From: Streptomyces sp. NBC_01275 | GTDB lineage: Bacteria; Actinomycetota; Actinomycetes; Streptomycetales; Streptomycetaceae | NCBI RefSeq assembly: GCF_026340655.1 | Contig: NZ_JAPEOZ010000001.1 | Coordinates: 2,976,001 to 3,040,000, forward strand | Direction of reading: 5' to 3' | Length of the DNA stretch: 64,000 nt | Part shown: positions 57,243 through 64,000 of the stretch, in pieces | How positions within the stretch are numbered: position 1 is the stretch's first letter | How the letters are laid out: every line of letters begins with the position of its first letter | Translations under genes and position numbers: made by a program | The notes under the pieces: model-generated | Database searches by the model: none | Seen by the model: the letters and a program-made list of their open reading frames with translations, nothing else | Told to the model about the DNA's origin: nothing

Positions 57243-58562
57243 TCAGGCGGGTTGGATGGTGATGCGGGCGCCGACGGCGGCGAGCTTGGCGACGGGTTCC
57301 TCGTAGCCGCGTTCGAGGTAGCGGGTGCCGCTGATGGTGCTGGTGCCTTCGGCGACGAGGGCGGCGAGGACATAGCCGAAGCCGGCGCGCAGGTCGGGGA
57401 TGACGAGGTCGGCGGCTTTGAGCGGGGTCGGGCCGGTGATCTTGGCGGTGTGCTGGAAGTCGCGGTTGTGCCAGCGGCAGGCTGCGGCTCCCAGGCACCG
57501 GGTGGTCAGTTCGATGCCGGCACCCATGGAGTCGCTGAGCTGCTGGGCGTAGCCGAAGCGGTCTTCGTAGATCGTCTCGTGGACGACGGAAGTGCCGGTC
57601 GCCTGGGTGAGCAGGACCGTCATCGGCTGCTGCCAGTCGGTCATGAAGCCCGGGTGGACGCCGGTCTCGACGTCGGTGGCGGTCAGCGGCCGGGCCCGGA
57701 AGAACTCCAGGCCGTGCTCGGTCTCCTTGAACTCGCCGCCGACGTGGCGCAGGACGTTGAGGAAGGTGATCAGGTGATCCTGGCGTGCGCCGCGCACCTC
57801 GATGCGGCCGTCGGTGGCGACTGCTGCCGCCGCGAAGGAGGCGATCTCGATGCGGTCGGCCACGGTGTGGTGCTCGACGCCACGGAGTTCGCTGACACCG
57901 GAGATGGTGAGCGTGCGGTCGGTATCGATGGTGATCAGGGCGCCCATCTTCTGGAGCATCAGCACCAGGTCTACGATCTCGGGCTCGACGGCCGCGTTGG
58001 AGATGACGGTTGTGCCCTTGGCGAGGACAGCCGCCAGCAGCAGGTTCTCGGTGGCGCCGACTGAGGGGAACGGCAGATGGACGTGTGCCCCGGTGAGCCG
58101 GTCGGCACTGACTTTGACGGAGCCGGGCCGGTCCACGATGTCGGCGCCCATCTGGGCGAGACCTTGGAGGTGAAAGTCGATGGGCCGTTTGCCGATGGTG
58201 CAGCCACCGGGCAGGGGGACGACCGTCTCGCCGCGCCGGTGCAACAGGGGTCCCATCATGAGGATCGGGATCCGGTTGACGCCGGAGTACATGGAGGACA
58301 ACGAGGTGCTGGTCACCTCAGGGGTGTGGACGCGCACGGTGTGCTCGCCGAGCCAGGACACCTCGGTGCCCAGCTCGGCGAGCATGCCGAGGACGAGGTC
58401 GACCTCGAGGATGCGGGGCACGCCGTGCAGTACGCAGGGTTCGCCAGTCAGCAGGGTGGCGACGAGTTCCTTGGTCACGGCGTTCTTCGCGCCGGAGGCT
58501 TCGACCGTGCCGTGAAGCGGTACTCCGCCGGTGATGCGGTAGGTGTGCCGGTCTGCGGCCAT
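57243..58562 (-). CDS. UDP-GlcNAc 1-carboxyvinyltransferase homologue (MurA family)
   Basis: This 439-residue enzyme has the EPSP-synthase fold of MurA: SGAKNAVTKELVATLLT with the active-site Lys26, and LPGGCTIGKRPIDFHLQGL with Cys121, the residue that adds to PEP and is blocked by fosfomycin in MurA. The frame starts at 58592, but ATG 58562 has AGGAG 7 bases upstream. MurA-type genes outside the murein cluster also occur in nucleoside antibiotic pathways (NikO/PolA, which act on UMP). A radical SAM gene follows directly, which fits either reading. Confidence 0.85.
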   Translation of the reverse strand: MAADRHTYRITGGVPLHGTVEASGAKNAVTKELVATLLTGEPCVLHGVPRILEVDLVLGMLAELGTEVSWLGEHTVRVHTPEVTSTSLSSMYSGVNRIPILMMGPLLHRRGETVVPLPGGCTIGKRPIDFHLQGLAQMGADIVDRPGSVKVSADRLTGAHVHLPFPSVGATENLLLAAVLAKGTTVISNAAVEPEIVDLVLMLQKMGALITIDTDRTLTISGVSELRGVEHHTVADRIEIASFAAAAVATDGRIEVRGARQDHLITFLNVLRHVGGEFKETEHGLEFFRARPLTATDVETGVHPGFMTDWQQPMTVLLTQATGTSVVHETIYEDRFGYAQQLSDSMGAGIELTTRCLGAAACRWHNRDFQHTAKITGPTPLKAADLVIPDLRAGFGYVLAALVAEGTSTISGTRYLERGYEEPVAKLAAVGARITIQPA

Positions 58563-58695
58563 GGGCTGCTCCTGCGAGGTCAATTTATTCATTCAGCGAT
58601 GTTTCCTGTCCCAGTTCGTGAGCGATTTGGGGAGGAATATCACTACAGGCTATAGATCAAATCCCGTCCCGTGAGATACGACGATACTGGTGTGG

Positions 58696-59442
58696 TCATG
58701 GTTGCACCGCCGCGCCCCGCTTCTCGGGCTGGTACACCCGGTTGAGGTAGACGGCTCCGCCGGTCAGTTGCGGCTGCAGCACCGCGGTCCGCGCTGTCTC
58801 CTCCAGGCGCAGCATCAGATCGACGCTCTCCTCCAGCTGCCGGCCGACGGTGAACGCACCGTGCCGGTAAAGGGTGAAGGCCAGGCCGTGACGCGTCAGT
58901 TCGTCGGCGCGAGGGGCGATGACTTTCTCCAGCTGCGGCCGGTACTCCAGAAGGCTGACGGCGGCGACGTCGGGGCGGTTCACCATGCCCTCCGGCAGGT
59001 CCAGCGGGACGGGGTTGGCGAGGAACTCGGACTTCACGGTGCTGTCGTCCGCTATGAGGCAGGGGATGTCGCCGAAGGTGTCGGCGCGGTTGGTCACGCT
59101 CGGCACGGGCAGGCCCAGGGATGCGTAGACCAGGCTGTAGGGGGCGTGGGTGTGCACGACGGCTCCGGCGCGGGGCAGCATCCGGTACAGGTCGAGGTGC
59201 ACTGGAGTGCCGGATGCGCCCAGGCCGCCGGTCTGCTCGACGATCGCCCCGTCGGGGGCCAGGACGATGAAGTCTCGGGGGCTGACCTTCCAGCGGTCGA
59301 ACGCCAGCCGGGTACAGGACAGCAGGATGTTCCCGTCCGGCATGCGCACCGACACCGCTCCTCCGGCCGGGTTGAGCAGCTGCCAGGCGACCATGTCGTC
59401 GATCACGCTGACGAGGTGCCTGCGTACGGTCTCATACCTCAT
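58696..59442 (-). CDS. class II aldolase/adducin-family protein
   Basis: This 248-residue protein has NPAGGAVSVRMPDG and AVVHTHAPYS with His97 and His99, the zinc-binding pair of class II aldolases such as fuculose-phosphate aldolase; the later RHGAFTVG gives a third His candidate. The substrate is likely a sugar phosphate or a related hydroxy-acid. It ends the three-gene overlapping operon that begins with the glycosyltransferase. ATG 59442 overlaps the acyltransferase stop. Confidence 0.82.
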   Translation of the reverse strand: MRYETVRRHLVSVIDDMVAWQLLNPAGGAVSVRMPDGNILLSCTRLAFDRWKVSPRDFIVLAPDGAIVEQTGGLGASGTPVHLDLYRMLPRAGAVVHTHAPYSLVYASLGLPVPSVTNRADTFGDIPCLIADDSTVKSEFLANPVPLDLPEGMVNRPDVAAVSLLEYRPQLEKVIAPRADELTRHGLAFTLYRHGAFTVGRQLEESVDLMLRLEETARTAVLQPQLTGGAVYLNRVYQPEKRGAAVQP

Positions 59443-60146
59443 GAATGTCCTTCCCAAGGAGTGGCGATCCGGCTTCCGGACTGCGGCCCGGACACCTGGC
59501 TGTCGGCGGGGATCCACACTGTGGCGACGGTGGTGCTCGGAGCCAGGACCGATCGGGCGTTGATGACGGCGCCGGGGCCGACGGTGACCCGTGCACCGGC
59601 GCGGACGCCGTCGCCGATCACCGCTGACCATTTCGGTTCGCCGGTACTCATCCGTCGGCCGTCCGGCAGGGCGAAGCTGATGGGCTTGTCCGGGCGGAGC
59701 ATGTCGTCGTTGGTCATCACGCAGGCCGCGGTGAGCAGGTCGGCGGAGAAGTAGCAGCCGCGGCCGATGACGCAACAGCCCACGGTCGCCCGGTGGGACA
59801 GGATGCTGTGTTCGCCGACCAGGCTGCGGGAGATCTCGCACCCGTATCCGATGTGCACGTGGGACGAGATCACCGTTCGCCCGCGCACGGTCGAGTACTC
59901 GTGGATGCGCACGCCCGGACCGATCACCACGTCGTCGGCCACGTTCGCCAGCGTGGACACGTAGGCGTCGGGATGCATGCGTGGCCGGTTGCCGAGCGAG
60001 GCGCACACCAGGTCGTACACGGTGCCGGACACGTCGCCGATGGACGCGATGGGCTGATCGTCCAGGACGCCGGCACCCAGTTCCTTCAGGAACGGATCGT
60101 CGGCCAGGCGCAGCACATCACCTAAGAGGGGCCCGCCGTCGTTCAC
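59439..60146 (-). CDS. left-handed beta-helix acyltransferase
   Basis: This 235-residue protein has hexapeptide repeats (VADDVVIGPGVRIHEYSTV, VHIGYGCEISRSLVGEHSILSH, AVIGDGVRAGARVTVGPGAVI) that form a left-handed beta-helix, as in sugar O- or N-acetyltransferases. A central loop (TNDDMLRPDKPISFALPDGRRMSTGE) may cover the active site. An acyl-CoA acceptor is expected. The GTG start overlaps the glycosyltransferase stop. Confidence 0.78.
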   Translation of the reverse strand: MNDGGPLLGDVLRLADDPFLKELGAGVLDDQPIASIGDVSGTVYDLVCASLGNRPRMHPDAYVSTLANVADDVVIGPGVRIHEYSTVRGRTVISSHVHIGYGCEISRSLVGEHSILSHRATVGCCVIGRGCYFSADLLTAACVMTNDDMLRPDKPISFALPDGRRMSTGEPKWSAVIGDGVRAGARVTVGPGAVINARSVLAPSTTVATVWIPADSQVSGPQSGSRIATPWEGHS

Positions 60147-61261
60147 TGGACGGTCTCCAGGGTCCGGGAGGCTGGGCGTTGGCCCATGACCAGAGTCAGG
60201 TACTGGGCGGCGCAGCGGCCCGGGGTGTACCAGGCATCGGCCAGCACGCGGGCGGCGCTGCCCATCCTGGCCAGCGCCGGGCGGTCCAAAAGAGCATCGG
60301 CGAGGGCTGCCACGAGGTCGCCGGGGTCGTCCGGGTCGTAGACCATGCCGGTCAGCCCGTCGAAGACCAGCTCGGGGCTCGCGCCGGCGTTGGGCACCAG
60401 AGAGGGGACCGCGGCGCCGGCGGCGTCGATGACAGCACGCCCGAAACCCTCCTGGACCGACGCGGTGGCCAGAAGGTCGTACCCGGCCAGGCGGCGGGGC
60501 AGGTCGTCGGCATACCCGAGGAAACGCACTGGTGCATCCAGTTGGCGCGCCAGTTCGTCCAGCGCGGCCTGCTGTGAGCCCGCTTCTCCGAACACGTCCA
60601 GGCGCACCGCGGTGGACAGGCGCGGGTCGGCAACCGCCCGCACTAGGTGGTCCGTCCGCTTCCACGGCACGGTGCGGGCGACTGCAGCGACCAGCAGCCG
60701 ACCGGTTGCCGGCCTGGAACGGAGAGGAACCACGGCAGGAATGGAAACCCCGTTGTGGATCATGGTGACGTATCGCGCCTTGGGCGCGTGAGCGCGCAGA
60801 GCGGCGGACGACGCGTGCGAGATGCCCACCCAGACGGGCACGGCAGACAGCACCTCCCATGGAAGATCACCGATCGTGCTTTCGACCAAGGCTCCGTCGG
60901 CCGGATCGATCACCCGGAGCACCTGGTCGGCGTTGACGACGTGGCGGACGACCGGCAGAACCCGTGCGTGCGGGGCGAGCACCACGTCGGCGGCTGCGGT
61001 GCGGTGGCTCGAGATCACCACGACGGGCTGGCCGTCGCTTACCTGGCAGACGCGGGTGAACGCCTTCTGGTAGTCGTGCCAGTTCGCGACCTCGTGAACG
61101 CGGGCGGCGGTGCAGTAGCCAGCGGGCGGGCCGCCCAGACGCCACCACACCACATCCACGTCGGGCACCATCTGGGCGAGATGCTCCGCCAGTTCGATGA
61201 CGGAGTTCTCAGCTCCTCCTCGGGCCGTAGTGACCCAGGTCAGGACAACGTGCGGAATCAC
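60143..61261 (-). CDS. GT4-family glycosyltransferase
   Basis: This 372-residue protein has VLTWVTTARGGAENSVIELAEHL at the N terminus and LLATASVQEGFGRAVIDAAGAAVPSLVPNAGASPELV near the C terminus, the EGF...E motif region of GT4 retaining glycosyltransferases. It is a GT-B fold with two Rossmann domains. It heads an operon with the acyltransferase and aldolase. GTG 61261 has TAGGAG 5 bases upstream. The acceptor and sugar are unknown. Confidence 0.82.
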   Translation of the reverse strand: MIPHVVLTWVTTARGGAENSVIELAEHLAQMVPDVDVVWWRLGGPPAGYCTAARVHEVANWHDYQKAFTRVCQVSDGQPVVVISSHRTAAADVVLAPHARVLPVVRHVVNADQVLRVIDPADGALVESTIGDLPWEVLSAVPVWVGISHASSAALRAHAPKARYVTMIHNGVSIPAVVPLRSRPATGRLLVAAVARTVPWKRTDHLVRAVADPRLSTAVRLDVFGEAGSQQAALDELARQLDAPVRFLGYADDLPRRLAGYDLLATASVQEGFGRAVIDAAGAAVPSLVPNAGASPELVFDGLTGMVYDPDDPGDLVAALADALLDRPALARMGSAARVLADAWYTPGRCAAQYLTLVMGQRPASRTLETVQ

Positions 61262-61391
61262 TGCGTCTCCTAGGGAAGCGGCGATCTTGGTTACGAGAAG
61301 CCGTTGCGTGCAGTGCGCACGGCGGCGGGTGCGAAGAGGTAGGCCGGACGAGACTCCTCCGCTCCGCGGTGGATGTGCTGGCGGTCGAAGA

Positions 61392-62372
61392 TCAGAGCTG
61401 TTCCTCGCCACACTGGATCCGGTGCCGCCGCCTGGCCCCGCTCCGGGAGCTCTGCCTGCCCGGCGGCCGGACGTCATCCGAGCCACCGGGCACGAGCGGG
61501 GAGGACCGGGAGTAGGCAGGGCTTCCCGCTGCCGCCCTGAGGCGGCGTTGAGCGTCGGGGTGGACGAACAGTCCGCGCTGACCCTGGACGTGGATGAGGA
61601 GTCCGCGCTCTCCGAGCGGTTTGAGGGCGCGGCTGGCCGCGGGGACGCCGACGCCGAACTCATCGGCAAGTTGCGCAAGTCTCGGGATTCTGCGGCCGGG
61701 AGCATAGGCGCCGTCCGCTACGCGGCTCGTCACCACAGCTCTGAGGTGATCGGCGTTCGTTGTGCCTGGGGGCGGGACCGTCCAGGTCTCCCACTTCCCT
61801 GGTCCCGTGCGCACGCGAAGACTGGTGCCGGTGCGCGGCGTTCGTGGGTCCGTCACCACTATCCCCCGGCTGGGCACTCGGAGGAGGATCCCAGCGGCCG
61901 CCAGCCGGTTGACAGCGCGGTCGGTCACCTCACGGGAGACACCGAGTTCCTCGCCCAGGCAAGCGACCGACGGGAGCTTGTCGTCGACCTCGTAGGTTCC
62001 GTCCTCGATGCGGGCCCGGAGCTCGGTTTCCGCCGAGTCCCCTCGGAGCACCGCCGGCCCACGCCCGCGCAGCGCGTCCCCTTCCTCGAGCATCCGGTGC
62101 ACGAAGCCATACGAGCGGCCCAGAACCGAGCCGATCGCGCGGACAGTGCCTCCGGCTTGATAGGCGCGGATGAGCACGCTGCGGTACCGCTCCCTGTCGC
62201 TCCCCTTGAGCCGTACGTGACGCGGGATGACGGGCAGCCCCTGGAGAAGCTGCGGCCATTGTGAGAGGCCGGGGTCGGCTGTGTGGTGGACGGGCTGCTG
62301 CCCCGCCCCATCGTTGTGGGCTGAGGCGGCTCCGCCGTCCCCGTCACCGACCGCTGCCTGAGCTGTACTCAA
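61392..62372 (-). CDS. triple-HTH GntR-family regulator
   Basis: This 326-residue protein has an N-terminal HTH (RYRSVLIRAYQAGGTVRAIGSVLGRSYGFVHRML) and then two winged-helix GntR units (LPSVACLGEELGVSREVTDRAVNRLAAAGIL and IPRLAQLADEFGVGVPAASRALKPLGERGLL). There is no clear ligand domain. TTG 62372 overlaps the upstream small-ORF stop (TTGA) and has GAAGG upstream, so it is probably translationally coupled. It may control the operon at 58696-61261, which starts 130 bases downstream. Confidence 0.75.
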   Translation of the reverse strand: MSTAQAAVGDGDGGAASAHNDGAGQQPVHHTADPGLSQWPQLLQGLPVIPRHVRLKGSDRERYRSVLIRAYQAGGTVRAIGSVLGRSYGFVHRMLEEGDALRGRGPAVLRGDSAETELRARIEDGTYEVDDKLPSVACLGEELGVSREVTDRAVNRLAAAGILLRVPSRGIVVTDPRTPRTGTSLRVRTGPGKWETWTVPPPGTTNADHLRAVVTSRVADGAYAPGRRIPRLAQLADEFGVGVPAASRALKPLGERGLLIHVQGQRGLFVHPDAQRRLRAAAGSPAYSRSSPLVPGGSDDVRPPGRQSSRSGARRRHRIQCGEEQL

Positions 62373-62524
62373 CTGAATGCCTTCAGCGGGTCGAGCGCGG
62401 TTGCGGCGATGCGGTGCCAGCGGGCGTCGGCGTCGGCCGACAGGCGTAAGACGGCGGTCTGCCATGCCTTGATGGCGTCACCGCGCGGCCCGTGACGGGC
62501 GGAGCCGGTGTCGGCGTGTGCCAT
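62369..62524 (-). CDS. small protein coupled to the GntR regulator (51 residues)
   Basis: ATG 62524 has GGAG 10 bases upstream, and the stop overlaps the TTG start of the regulator gene. The product (AIKAWQTAVLRLSADADARWHRIAATALDPLKAF) is mostly helical. It may be a leader or a partner of the regulator. No family is recognised. Confidence 0.5.
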   Translation of the reverse strand: MAHADTGSARHGPRGDAIKAWQTAVLRLSADADARWHRIAATALDPLKAFS

Positions 62525-62564
62525 GGAGATTTCTCCGTTGAGTCGTGTGGCGGTGGCGGTTGGG

Positions 62565-62607
62565 GCCCCGCTGCCGGGATGGTTGGGGCGGGGCCCGGCA
62601 GCGGGGC
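62565..62607 (-). terminator. strong hairpin after the acyl-CoA dehydrogenase gene
   Basis: GCCCCGCTGCCGGG pairs with CCCGGCAGCGGGGC (14 bp) across 15 bases. It lies between the dehydrogenase stop (62659) and the small ORF start (62524), so it most likely separates two transcription units. Confidence 0.55.
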
Positions 62608-62658
62608 GTGGAACCGCGCACGGCGATGCGGATTACGGGGGCGCCGTGCGCGGGGGCT

Positions 62659-63933
62659 TCACAGTGCGGTCGTCGGGTCCGCTCGGGCGTGCCGCGTGTG
62701 GTCGGCGAGGAGCACGGACCACGGTGTGCGGTCGGCCTCGTCGCCCGGGTGGTCGTGTTCGCGCAGGAGGCCTTGGGCGAGGCGCAGGCGCTGGACTTCT
62801 CCGGTGCCGGCGGGGGCGTAGGTGGTCTGCATGTCGCGCCATACCCGTTCGAGGGGGTAGCCGTCGTCGAGGGCGTTCGCGGCATGCAGTTCCATGGCGT
62901 CCCGGCCGGCCTCGGCGGCGAGTTCGTGGCCGAGGCCCTTGGCGGCGATGAGCTCTTCGTCGCACGACAGGCCGCGGTCGAGCATGTCGACGGCGTGGTA
63001 GGCGAGGATCCGGGCCATGATCACCCGGGCGGCCATCTGCCCGAGCCGGTTTCGGACCACGCCGAGGTCGGCGAGCGTGCCCTTGTAGCGGGGCCGGGCG
63101 CCGACGTACTGCGCGGTGAGCGCGACGGCCGTCTCGTGCAGGCCGAGAGAGACGGCCGTCAGGTTGGGTCTTCCGTACAGGACGCTGCTGGACTGGGCGA
63201 CGTCGAAGCCCTGGCCGACCTCGCCGAGCACCCGGTCCGGGGGGATGCGCACCCGGTCGAAGCTGATCTGGGCGAAGCTGAAACCGTGCAGCCCCAGCTT
63301 GCCGGTGTGCCGTACGACGCTCACACCACGCTGGTCGCCCGGGACGAGGAACGCGGTAAGAGCCTGCGTCGTGCGGGCGCCGGCCGGGCCGGTGCGGGCG
63401 ACGACGACGTGGAGGTCGGCGATGTGGCTGTTCCCGACGTGGGCCTTGACCCCCGTGAGAACCCAGGCTTTCCCGTCCCACTCGGCCGCGCTCGCCATCC
63501 CGCCGATGTGACCGCCCTGGTCCGGCTCGGTCACCGCGATCGACATCAGCACGCTGCCGTCCGCCACGGCCGGCAGCAGCGTCTTGTGCTGGTCGTAGTC
63601 ACCGTAGTGGAGCAGGGCACCGACCGGTATCAGGCTGGCCTGGAGGATGGCGGCGGCCGCGCCGGAGACACGGGCGAGGCGGTGGATGAGGATCGTCTTG
63701 GCGACCTGCCCGGCCTGCATCCCGCCGAAGGCTTCGGGCACGGTGACGCCGAACCAACGGCGGCCGGCCAGCAACCGAGCGATCTTCCGGTCCACCCGCT
63801 GCGGCGCACTCTCCATACGGTCCACCCGGGGCGCGATCTCTTGGGCGGCGAAGTCGTCGGCGGCCTCCCACAGCGCCTGATGGGCAGGCGTGAGAAACCT
63901 GTCAAGAGTGGCGGGCGTGGCGGGCATGGACAT
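62659..63933 (-). CDS. acyl-CoA dehydrogenase
   Basis: This 424-residue protein has the acyl-CoA dehydrogenase layout: helical N-terminal domain, the FAD-binding middle strand domain with SIAVTEPDQGGHI (family AMTEPxxGSD), KAHVGNSHIADLHVVVART, and a C-terminal helical domain. The usual catalytic-Glu region (YEGT) reads APAGTGEVQR here, so the catalytic base may differ. ATG 63933 has GGGAGAGGG upstream; the frame extends 10 codons further. Neighbours suggest a role in making or modifying an acyl group, but the substrate is unknown. Confidence 0.85.
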   Translation of the reverse strand: MSMPATPATLDRFLTPAHQALWEAADDFAAQEIAPRVDRMESAPQRVDRKIARLLAGRRWFGVTVPEAFGGMQAGQVAKTILIHRLARVSGAAAAILQASLIPVGALLHYGDYDQHKTLLPAVADGSVLMSIAVTEPDQGGHIGGMASAAEWDGKAWVLTGVKAHVGNSHIADLHVVVARTGPAGARTTQALTAFLVPGDQRGVSVVRHTGKLGLHGFSFAQISFDRVRIPPDRVLGEVGQGFDVAQSSSVLYGRPNLTAVSLGLHETAVALTAQYVGARPRYKGTLADLGVVRNRLGQMAARVIMARILAYHAVDMLDRGLSCDEELIAAKGLGHELAAEAGRDAMELHAANALDDGYPLERVWRDMQTTYAPAGTGEVQRLRLAQGLLREHDHPGDEADRTPWSVLLADHTRHARADPTTAL

Positions 63934-63959
63934 GGACGGTCCCTCTCCCTGAAGGGGGC

Positions 63960-64000
63960 TCACATGGCGGCTGCGGCCGGAACCGCGTGCGGGGGAGTTC
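63960..64000 (-). CDS. possible C-terminal end of an upstream gene (partial)
   Basis: One minus-strand frame reads TPPHAVPAAAAM to a TGA at 63960-63962 and runs off the right edge. It could be the end of another gene of the same unit, but the sequence is too short to identify. Confidence 0.25.
   Translation of the reverse strand, partial: TPPHAVPAAAAM

Overview
The window reads as chromosomal DNA of a high-GC actinomycete, most likely Streptomyces. Evidence: about 70% GC, Streptomyces-like codon use, many GTG/TTG starts, a type I-E CRISPR-Cas locus of the usual actinomycete gene order, and phage genes of actinophage families (DUF4314, DUF6093, WhiB-like, Sak4-like).

Layout. (1) 1-2.5 kb, plus strand: the end of an alpha/beta hydrolase and two SnoaL-like genes, then gene-free DNA with two minus-strand tRNA 3'-end fragments that look like attachment-site remnants. 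(2) 2.55-17.3 kb: a complete type I-E system, all cas genes on the minus strand in the order cas3, cas8e, cse2, cas7e, cas5e, cas6e, cas1, cas2. A 65-repeat array lies past cas2 and a 16-repeat array lies upstream of cas3 in the opposite direction. A one-spacer relic array and a small plus-strand membrane-protein gene sit between cas3 and cas8e. (3) 17.3-55.65 kb: a siphovirus-type prophage remnant, almost all minus strand. Read in the transcribed direction (right to left) it has head-tail connectors, tail tube, frameshifted tail chaperones, tape measure, Dit, hub and fibre genes, lysis genes, a terminator, then an early region. The early region holds a tandem HTH regulator, Sak4-like ATPase, RecB-like exonuclease, an initiator with an internal iteron array, a methyltransferase, WhiB, RusA and a PP2C phosphatase. 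Terminase, portal, capsid and integrase are absent. Two genes run against this flow: a 1,185-residue STAND-like NTPase with 17 repeats of about 35 residues, and a membrane-anchored STAS protein of lower GC. (4) 55.7-64 kb, minus strand: an XRE regulator, a radical SAM enzyme, a MurA-type enolpyruvyl transferase, a class II aldolase, a left-handed beta-helix acyltransferase, a GT4 glycosyltransferase, a triple-HTH GntR regulator with a coupled small ORF, and an acyl-CoA dehydrogenase. Together these suggest a specialised-metabolite or surface-glycan pathway.

How the parts work together. The cas genes form one or two overlapping operons feeding Cascade, Cas3 and the Cas1-Cas2 adaptation complex, and both arrays share leader motifs. 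The prophage early genes sit in short operons behind at least five copies of one promoter/operator block (AATGCATATAGAATAGAA) and many share a GACCTCTTGGAG ribosome-binding leader. The best candidates for something undescribed are the STAND-like repeat protein in the late phage region, the prophage PP2C/STAS/WhiB regulator set, and the MurA plus radical SAM cluster.
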